DNA of 36,404 bases from Pseudolactococcus plantarum (lineage in GTDB: Bacteria; Bacillota; Bacilli; Lactobacillales; Streptococcaceae). The stretch lies in contig JAKDQI010000004.1 in the NCBI GenBank assembly GCA_030454995.1, positions 1 through 36,404 on the forward strand, written 5' to 3'. Of the stretch, positions 27,527 through 36,404 are shown piece by piece. Position numbers and translations under genes: made by a program. Position 1 is the stretch's first letter. Every line of letters starts with the position of its first letter. The notes under the pieces are model-generated. The model saw nothing but the letters and a program-made list of their open reading frames with translations, was not told the DNA's origin and made no database searches.

Positions 27527-30500
27527 TTATACTTGTTCCTCATCTGCTACAAAATCTTTCAGTTTAACTGAGACAATTTTGGATACGCCACCTTCTTGCA
27601 TGGTCACCCCATACATGACTTTAGCAGCCTTCATCGTACCTTTTCTGTGGGTCACCACGATAAATTGACTATTTTCATCAAAACGCGTCATGTAATCACC
27701 AAACCGTTTTACATTAGCTTCGTCAAGTGCGGCTTCAACTTCATCAAGTACTACAAACGGTACTGTACGCACACGAATAATTGCAAATAAAAGTGCTAAT
27801 GCAGTTAGTGATTTTTCTCCACCACTCATTAGATTTAGACTGGCAAGTTTTTTACCTGGTGGTTGTACATCAATATCGATACCAGCCGTCAAAAGATCTT
27901 CTGAATTCAAGACTAGATCTGCTTGACCACCACCAAACATCTGAGTAAAGTTAGTTTGAAAGGCTAGTCTAATCGCTTCAAAAGTCGCTTTAAACTTAAC
28001 TTTTACCTCATCGTCCATCTCATTAATCGTCGATTCCAATAACGATTTCGCATTAAGTAAATCATCTTTTTGTGTATTTAAAAATTCACGACGTTCATTT
28101 ACTTCTTCAAACTGCTCGATAGCAGCTAAGTTGACAGGGCCTAACTTACGAATTTGACTTTCAAAATTTTGAAGCTGACGTTCACTTTCAGCTAAACTCG
28201 TTAGAGTTTGGGCTACTGCTTTGGCTGCATCAAAACTCATCTGATAAACATCTGTTAATTTATTTTGACGTTGTTTTAAAATCTGCTCTGATGAGTCTAG
28301 TGAAAGTGTTAATCGTGTTTGCTGTGCTAACTGTTCTTGTTTATCATCCGTCACAGTTGCATGTGTCTCATCTAATTCTTCTATTTGGGCAGTTAAATCT
28401 TCACGCTCAAATTTAAGACTAACAAGTTTCATATTTGTTTGATTCAGTTTTTCGCTAACCTTACTCAAATTTTCTGTTAAATGCTTAAGACGTGTTTTGT
28501 CGACATCTGCATCACTGGTCTCGTTTTGCACAGTCAGTGCTGCCATTTCTTGACTGATTACGTCTTTTTCTTGCATCAAACGGGTTGACTCACTCGTCTG
28601 ATGTTTTAGTTCAGAGATAACCTCGGAGTAAGTTAATTGTGTTGCTTGCAGCTCATTTCTCACCGTATCAAGCAAGGTGTTGATTTCTGTTTGACTACTC
28701 TTAAGTTGCGTAATATCACGATTAATCTGATCTTTTTGATACGCTATAGCTGCTAGACTGTTTTGACAACTCTCATTTTCCGCATTTAGCTTATCTATCA
28801 TACTCTGCTCATCAACTGTTTTAGATAAGACCAATCGGCTTTCTAAATCTTGCTGTGCACTTAGCAGTGTCTGTTCTTTTAGTGTATATTTTTGTCTTTC
28901 AAGACGACATGTTTCACCAGCCTGTCTTAACTCGGCAAGTTTAGTCATTAACTGAGATTTGTTTGTTTGAACAGTTTTAAGTGACTGCTCTAGCTCAAGC
29001 ACAGTTGCTTCATAGGCTGATACTTTTTGTTTTAGATCATCTATTTCGACAGTTGTAAACGTCGTCGCATTCTTTTTATTGGCACCACCTGAAAAGGAAC
29101 CGCCAGGTCTAATCTCTGTCCCATCTAAAGCAACAATTCGTGCGGTAAAATTTACTGCACGTGCAATTTTCGTAGCGTTGTCATTATTATCGACAATCAA
29201 TACACTACCTAACAGATTGGAAATAGCAGGTGATAGGTGTGCATCATAGGTCACGAGATGTTGTGCAACATCTATAAAACCAGTCATATTTGCCACTTTA
29301 GTTAACTGATTAAACTGTCTTGGCTTAATTGTCGTTAACGGTAGAAAAGTAGCACGGCCTAAGCGCTGTTCTCTTAAAAAGTTAATCGCTGATTTTGCAG
29401 CCTGTTCATCTGATACAACGATATTTTGTGCTCCAGCACCCAAAGCAATATCTAATGCAGTCGCATACTTTTTATCAAAGCTGACAAGTTCTGCAATCGC
29501 ACCAATCACGCCTGGTAATCTATCAGAAGCTTGTAAAACAGCTTTAACACCTTGATAAAAGTTTGCATGCGTTGCACGAATATTTTCCAAACTAGAAAGC
29601 CGTGCTTTTGTTTTGTGCACATCATCCATGGCAGAAAAGAGTCTGGTCTGTAACTGCTCATTTTCAGTTTCTGAGCGTTTGAGTGCGACATCCATTTCTT
29701 GATAGTCGTGCAGGAGTTGATCAATCTCTTCCTTTAAGGCATTAGCACGCTGACTTGTCTCAGCTAATTCAGCTTTTAAGCTATTATATTTTTCTGATAA
29801 TTCCTGTTGTTCATCTGATCTACTTGCAGCATTTGCGACCAAATTGGTTAACTCAGAAGTTTGCTTAGTCATTTTATTGGATAACTGTGCTTCTTCATTC
29901 ACTAAGCTGACATATTCAGTACGCAAGCGTTCTATCGCCTCTTCTGGATTTTCACTTAACCCATCTAGTTTGGTTTGAAGCGACTGTATTTGTCCGGATA
30001 ATGACGTTTTTAGTACTTGATTCTCTGACAGTTTAGTCGTTAGCTGTTCAAGTTGCGCTTCTAAGCTTTTGAGTTTATGAGAAAGCAGCTCAATTCGCTC
30101 TGAACGTTCTGCGACTGTCTTTTGTGACATCTCTTCTTGATTTCGATAGATATCTATCTTAGATTGAAAATCAGATTTAGCAGTCGTTAGGTTAAGCAAC
30201 GCTTCTTGCAAAGTTTCTTGAGTCCGCTCAACTTCTCTGCGTTTTTGTTTCAAGTCTACTAATTGTTGCTCAAGACCTGCTTCAACTTGTGCCAATTCAT
30301 CTAACTTTTTTGTGACATCTTTAAGCTGAACTTGCGCCTGTTCATAAGTCACTTTTTCACAGATTATCTGCGCCACAATCACAGATAACCCAAGTTGCTC
30401 ACGCTTTTCATCTAATTCACGGAATTTCAGTGCAACATCACGTTGTGCACGTAAAGGGGTTAATTGACCATCTAACTCATAAATAATATCGTCAAGACGA

Positions 30501-31063
30501 TCCATGTTCTCTTGCGTACTGGCAAGTTTTCCTTCAGTTTCTTTTTTTCGTGTTTTATATTTTAAAACGCCTGCCGCTTCCTCAAAAATTAAGCGACGCT
30601 CTTCAGCTTTGCTATTGAAAATTGACTCGATTTTACCTTGAGAGATAATCGAAAAGCTATCACGTCCCAATCCTGTATCCATAAATAGTTCATGAACATC
30701 TTTGAGACGTACTTTTTGATCATTAATCAAAAACTCACTATCACCATTTCGATAAAGTCTACGGGTCACAACGACTGTTGTATCACTAGCTAGATACTGA
30801 TCACTATTATCAAATGTGACGATAACCTCTGCATAATTAAGCGCACGACGTTTTTGTGTACCAGCAAAAATGATATCAGGCATCTTTGCGCCACGCAAAC
30901 TTTTTGCTGATTGTTCACCAAGTGCCCACCGGAGACTCTCAGTAACGTTGGACTTTCCAGAACCATTTGGGCCTACGATTGCAGTCACACCCGTATCAAA
31001 TGTTATTTTCGTACGATCAGCAAAAGACTTGAATCCTACCATCTCGATTTGCTTTAAATACAT
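27527..31063 (-). CDS. smc: Chromosome segregation protein SMC
   Basis: 1178 aa: GPNGSGKSNVTESLRWALGEQSAKSLRG, coiled coils, hinge, LMSGGEKSLTALALLFAI, VLDEVEAALDEANV. Confidence 0.97.
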   Translation of the reverse strand: MYLKQIEMVGFKSFADRTKITFDTGVTAIVGPNGSGKSNVTESLRWALGEQSAKSLRGAKMPDIIFAGTQKRRALNYAEVIVTFDNSDQYLASDTTVVVTRRLYRNGDSEFLINDQKVRLKDVHELFMDTGLGRDSFSIISQGKIESIFNSKAEERRLIFEEAAGVLKYKTRKKETEGKLASTQENMDRLDDIIYELDGQLTPLRAQRDVALKFRELDEKREQLGLSVIVAQIICEKVTYEQAQVQLKDVTKKLDELAQVEAGLEQQLVDLKQKRREVERTQETLQEALLNLTTAKSDFQSKIDIYRNQEEMSQKTVAERSERIELLSHKLKSLEAQLEQLTTKLSENQVLKTSLSGQIQSLQTKLDGLSENPEEAIERLRTEYVSLVNEEAQLSNKMTKQTSELTNLVANAASRSDEQQELSEKYNSLKAELAETSQRANALKEEIDQLLHDYQEMDVALKRSETENEQLQTRLFSAMDDVHKTKARLSSLENIRATHANFYQGVKAVLQASDRLPGVIGAIAELVSFDKKYATALDIALGAGAQNIVVSDEQAAKSAINFLREQRLGRATFLPLTTIKPRQFNQLTKVANMTGFIDVAQHLVTYDAHLSPAISNLLGSVLIVDNNDNATKIARAVNFTARIVALDGTEIRPGGSFSGGANKKNATTFTTVEIDDLKQKVSAYEATVLELEQSLKTVQTNKSQLMTKLAELRQAGETCRLERQKYTLKEQTLLSAQQDLESRLVLSKTVDEQSMIDKLNAENESCQNSLAAIAYQKDQINRDITQLKSSQTEINTLLDTVRNELQATQLTYSEVISELKHQTSESTRLMQEKDVISQEMAALTVQNETSDADVDKTRLKHLTENLSKVSEKLNQTNMKLVSLKFEREDLTAQIEELDETHATVTDDKQEQLAQQTRLTLSLDSSEQILKQRQNKLTDVYQMSFDAAKAVAQTLTSLAESERQLQNFESQIRKLGPVNLAAIEQFEEVNERREFLNTQKDDLLNAKSLLESTINEMDDEVKVKFKATFEAIRLAFQTNFTQMFGGGQADLVLNSEDLLTAGIDIDVQPPGKKLASLNLMSGGEKSLTALALLFAIIRVRTVPFVVLDEVEAALDEANVKRFGDYMTRFDENSQFIVVTHRKGTMKAAKVMYGVTMQEGGVSKIVSVKLKDFVADEEQV

Positions 31064-31065
31064 GC

Positions 31066-31785
31066 TTATCTATCCTCTTGTTGCTTTTTTTGATTAACAA
31101 AGGCAGCGCGAGCGGCATCTTGTTCAGCTATTTTTTTTGACTTGCCCCTACCTTGACCTATTACTTGACCTTCAAATTCGACATTTACTTCGAAGATAGG
31201 TGCATGTACTGGGCCGCTCTGACCTACAACGACATACTCAAGTGGAATTTTATTATTAGTATCAATATGTCCTGCTGTATAAAAGATTTCTTGTAGTGCT
31301 GATTTATAATCAGTTACTTTGTCATAAGACCCATCTTCAATTTTAGGAATAATAACTTCATAAATAAAATTTTTGACAGCATTAAATCCTTGATCCATCA
31401 AAACTGCACCTAAAAATGCCTCAAATAAATTTTCTAAGTTAGCATCATTATCACGTCCACCACTTTTTTCTTCACCATTTCCGAGTTTCAGAAATTGATC
31501 GAAACCAAGTTGACGGGAAAAATCAGCCAAAGATTCACGGCGAACGATAGAAATTTTCTTCTCAGTCAAGACACCTTCACGCTCATCGGGATAGGCTTTA
31601 TACAAATATTCAACGATGATAAAGCCTAAAGCGGCATCACCTAAAAATTCCAAGCGCTCATTATGAAAAACACTTGATGATTTATGTTCAAAATAATAAG
31701 ATTTGTGTGTAAAAGCTTCTGCCAAAAGCTCAGGTTTATTAAAGGTAATATGATATGCTTTTAATTTGTCTTGTAAATTTTCCAT
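31066..31785 (-). CDS. rnc: Ribonuclease III
   Basis: NERLEFLGDAALGFI signature, C-terminal dsRBD (GQGRGKSKKIAEQDAARAAF). Confidence 0.96.
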   Translation of the reverse strand: MENLQDKLKAYHITFNKPELLAEAFTHKSYYFEHKSSSVFHNERLEFLGDAALGFIIVEYLYKAYPDEREGVLTEKKISIVRRESLADFSRQLGFDQFLKLGNGEEKSGGRDNDANLENLFEAFLGAVLMDQGFNAVKNFIYEVIIPKIEDGSYDKVTDYKSALQEIFYTAGHIDTNNKIPLEYVVVGQSGPVHAPIFEVNVEFEGQVIGQGRGKSKKIAEQDAARAAFVNQKKQQEDR

Positions 31786-31792
31786 TAGCTTT

Positions 31793-31801
31793 ATTATACC
31801 A
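31793..31801 (-). promoter_or_regulatory. Extended -10 TGGTATAAT directly upstream of rnc
   Basis: TGGTATAAT-AAAGCTA-ATG on the minus strand. Confidence 0.55.
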
Positions 31802-31892
31802 AAAATATCAAGTCTAGACCATTTTGAATAAATATAGGTTTTTAAATAAAGCGATTATCAAGAAGTCCTGTCAACACCAAACATATAAAAAA

Positions 31893-31929
31893 ACCGTATG
31901 AACAATTTTTTATCTTGTTCATACGGTTA
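31893..31929 (-). terminator. Terminator of metG-DUF1622
   Basis: Perfect 14-bp arms AACCGTATGAACAA / TTGTTCATACGGTT, followed by a T run on the minus strand. Confidence 0.85.
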
Positions 31930-31972
31930 AGTTCTTTTAAGTTAGAAAACATTTAGTAGCCTAACTACATTT

Positions 31973-32308
31973 TCATCTATTTTCTATTTCTTGGTCAATT
32001 TCCTTACCTAAGAAGTAAGAAATGATTGTTCGAATCACGACCAAAGCCGCCAACTTGGCAATATCTTCAAGAGTCGGTTTGATAATACTTTCAACAATAT
32101 CTGCCGCAATCAAAAGTTCTAATGCGAAAAGGACATAAGCACCCAGTTCATTTTTAATCATACGCAGAACACTAGCTTTATCAGCATGACCAAGTTCATT
32201 TTTAACAAACTTAACTGATGATTTTACTACACCACAGATTAAGACTAAAACCGCAACCGAACTCATGAACAAAATCAGTAACTCACAAATTTCAGTGATT
32301 ATTTTCAT
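31973..32308 (-). CDS. DUF1622 family membrane protein
   Basis: 111 aa, ~3 TM; ELGAYVLFALELLIAADIVESIIKPT...LAALVVIRTIISYFLGKEI typical of DUF1622. Confidence 0.85.
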   Translation of the reverse strand: MKIITEICELLILFMSSVAVLVLICGVVKSSVKFVKNELGHADKASVLRMIKNELGAYVLFALELLIAADIVESIIKPTLEDIAKLAALVVIRTIISYFLGKEIDQEIENR

Positions 32309-32313
32309 ATAGC

Positions 32314-34410
<2,097 letters not shown>

Positions 34411-34477
34411 CTATACTTTTATTTATCAAAACGATGAACTTTCTGTGTGATTATTTCATACAGTTTAACACCTGATT

Positions 34478-34486
34478 TGATATAAT
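34478..34486 (+). promoter_or_regulatory. Extended -10 TGATATAAT upstream of the DUF1722 gene
   Basis: Perfect TGNTATAAT; the gene itself has a leader of roughly 49 nt with SD AAGGAG. Confidence 0.55.
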
Positions 34487-34541
34487 TTAACCTGGGGATT
34501 ATTCAGTAAGCATGATTATCAACATTAATAAGGAGTAAAGC

Positions 34542-34922
34542 ATGACAAGTTGGCAAAGTAAGTGGGCAGAACATAAATATTGGGTTATGGCTCACTCCCA
34601 ACAGCACTATAATAAAATTCGAGAACTTTTCAAATATAACCAATGGACACCTGATAAAGCAACGCAATTCGAGCAATTACTACAAGAAGCTGCTCAAAAA
34701 GAACCAACTTTACAAACCTTAACAACTGCCTATCAACATGTCTGGGGCTATTTTAAAAAAATATGTACAGCTGAGGAAAAAGCAGCGTATTTAAATAAAT
34801 TAGCGAGTTTAGATCCTGAACATGATGAGCTGGGACCTTTTTTAAAAACCATGACGCTCAACTATCAAGTCTCATACCTCCTTAAGTCTAAGCTGATACG
34901 TGAATTAGATTGCCCACACTAA
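34542..34922 (+). CDS. DUF1722 (YbgA-like) domain protein
   Basis: KYWVMAHSQQHYNKI..., YQHVWGYFKKICTAEEKAAYL; SD AAGGAG. Confidence 0.82.
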   Translation: MTSWQSKWAEHKYWVMAHSQQHYNKIRELFKYNQWTPDKATQFEQLLQEAAQKEPTLQTLTTAYQHVWGYFKKICTAEEKAAYLNKLASLDPEHDELGPFLKTMTLNYQVSYLLKSKLIRELDCPH

Positions 34923-35040
34923 AACATTAGCCACACTTAATACCACTAAGATTTGATCATGAGCTTCTTGAACTTTATTTCATTAAAAAGTCGACTCATA
35001 TGAGTTCTCAGACATTCATAGTTAGTTAACGCCAGTTTTT

Positions 35041-35049
35041 TGATATAAT
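35041..35049 (+). promoter_or_regulatory. Extended -10 TGATATAAT directly upstream of exoA
   Basis: TGATATAAT-AAAGGTT-ATG. Confidence 0.55.
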
Positions 35050-35056
35050 AAAGGTT

Positions 35057-35890
35057 ATGAATATGAAATTTATCTCGTGGAATATTGATTCCCTTAATGC
35101 TGCCTTAACAAGTGATTCAGCACGTGCTCAACTCTCACAAGCTGTTTTAGATCAGCTTGTTATACTTGATGCTGATGTAATCGCCTTACAGGAAACAAAA
35201 TTATCTGCTAAGGGACCTACAAAAAAACATATAGAAATTTTGACAGATCGTTTTCCAGGATACACGATCGTTTGGAATTCTTCTGTAGAACCTGCTCGAA
35301 AAGGCTATGCTGGTACCATGTTTCTCTATAAAAAAGAGCTTAATGTTACAGCGACCATGCCAGAAATTGGCGCACCAACAACGATGGATCATGAAGGACG
35401 TATTATCACACTAGAATTTGATAACTTCTTCTTAACACAAGTCTACACACCAAATGCTGGTGATGGACTAAGACGTTTGTCTGACCGTCAACTATGGGAT
35501 GCTAAATACCAAGCCTATCTGCTCTCTCTAGATGCTCAAAAACCAGTCATCGCTACCGGAGACTACAATGTCGCGCATCACGAGATTGACCTAGCCCATC
35601 CAAATAACAACCGGAACTCAGCAGGGTTTACAGATGAAGAGCGTCAAGGGTTTACTAAGCTACTCTCTGCTGGATTTATTGATTCTTTCAGATATGTTCA
35701 TGGTCAAGTGCCACATGTCTATTCTTGGTGGGCACAACGTTCTAAAACAAGCAAACTGAACAATTCAGGATGGCGCATTGATTACTTCATTACCTCACAA
35801 CGTATTGCTGATGCTATCCAAAAATCTGAAATGATTGATTCAGGAAGTCGACAAGATCATACCCCTATCTTACTTGAAATTGACTTATAA
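35057..35890 (+). CDS. exoA: Exodeoxyribonuclease III / AP endonuclease
   Basis: MKFISWNIDSLNAAL, LQETKLS, TGDYNVAHHEIDLAHP, WRIDYFITS, QDHTPILLEI. Confidence 0.95.
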   Translation: MNMKFISWNIDSLNAALTSDSARAQLSQAVLDQLVILDADVIALQETKLSAKGPTKKHIEILTDRFPGYTIVWNSSVEPARKGYAGTMFLYKKELNVTATMPEIGAPTTMDHEGRIITLEFDNFFLTQVYTPNAGDGLRRLSDRQLWDAKYQAYLLSLDAQKPVIATGDYNVAHHEIDLAHPNNNRNSAGFTDEERQGFTKLLSAGFIDSFRYVHGQVPHVYSWWAQRSKTSKLNNSGWRIDYFITSQRIADAIQKSEMIDSGSRQDHTPILLEIDL

Positions 35891-35892
35891 AT

Positions 35893-35939
35893 AACAAAAA
35901 CGAGCTAAACACACATATTGTGTCTAGCTCGTTTTTGTT
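35893..35939. terminator. Bidirectional terminator between exoA and arsC/spx-like gene
   Basis: CAAAAACGAGCTA...TAGCTCGTTTTTG stem-loop with inner ACACA/TGTGT stem. Confidence 0.85.
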
Positions 35940-35947
35940 TATCTAAA

Positions 35948-36304
35948 TTAATCTAACAATGTTGCATAAGCCGTTCTATAGCCCACTTGTAAAATATGAC
36001 CTTTTTCATCAACTAAGATAGGGCGTTTGATCAACATTCCATCAGATGCTAGCAAGTCTGCAGCTGCTTCAAGCGTTAAATCAGCGACTTTATCTTTTAA
36101 CTCAAGTTCTCGATACCGCATCCCTGATGTGTTAAAGAATTTCTTTTTATCCAATCCTGAATTTTTCAACCAAGATAAAATCACATCTGCTTTTGGTGGC
36201 GTTGTTTTCAAATCAATTTTTTCGACATCCTCAGATAAATCTGCCAACTCTTTAGCGGCTTTCTGACAAGTCGAACATTTTGGATACCAATAAAATGTCT
36301 TCAT
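35948..36304 (-). CDS. ArsC/Spx/MgsR family thioredoxin-fold protein
   Basis: FYWYPKCSTCQKAAKEL CXXC motif; LIKRPILVDEKGHILQVGY C-terminus. Confidence 0.88.
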   Translation of the reverse strand: MKTFYWYPKCSTCQKAAKELADLSEDVEKIDLKTTPPKADVILSWLKNSGLDKKKFFNTSGMRYRELELKDKVADLTLEAAADLLASDGMLIKRPILVDEKGHILQVGYRTAYATLLD

Positions 36305-36404
36305 TATTTTTTGATAATCCTAACTTTAATGATATGCTCTGAGCTTTCAAAACCAGCAGCAAGGGCTTTTACTTTTTCTTCATCTGATTCATCTAAGTCT
36401 ATCA
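36304..36404 (-). CDS. Partial uncharacterized CDS (C-terminus only; continues past window)
   Basis: Open frame ...IDLDESDEEKVKALAAGFESSEHIIKVRIIKK*, TAATG overlap with the downstream ArsC-like gene. Confidence 0.6.
   Translation of the reverse strand, partial: IDLDESDEEKVKALAAGFESSEHIIKVRIIKK

Noticed and set aside
27596-31097. ORFs antisense to or nested in smc (27596-27790, 29506-29724, 30870-31097)
   Set aside because: Overlap conserved smc coding sequence; no independent signals.

Overview
The window reads as an ordinary core-genome stretch of a low-GC lactic acid bacterium. Gene content and order look Lactococcus/Streptococcus-like; taxonomy is inferred, not searched. I can support an amino-acid ABC transporter operon with a DUF4059 protein, a MupG/DUF871 protein, a YfhO-family membrane protein, a LiaFSR/CesSR-type three-component operon followed by separate HAD, cyclophilin and S1-domain genes, gltBD flanked by two Fe-S-biogenesis-like genes, leuS, prs, ftsY, smc, rnc, metG, exoA and several small conserved genes. 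I found no CRISPR array, prophage, IS element, rRNA or tRNA, and I see no multi-gene novel system. The most interesting signals are regulatory. (1) At least seven genes have an extended -10 box (TGNTANAAT-like) ending exactly 6-8 nt before the start codon with no usable Shine-Dalgarno, which predicts leaderless mRNAs for rnc, liaF, two HAD genes, exoA, yfhO and a DUF4190 gene. (2) The gltB/hesB-like divergent intergenic region carries a one-mismatch CodY box, a 14-bp palindrome and a perfect 12-bp direct repeat. (3) A related palindrome overlaps the -35 of the mupG-like gene. (4) A small membrane-protein gene is split at an A7 run with an in-register A_AAA_AAA slippery site, next to a decayed NTF2-like pseudogene, in an islet between smc and the cof-ftsY pair.
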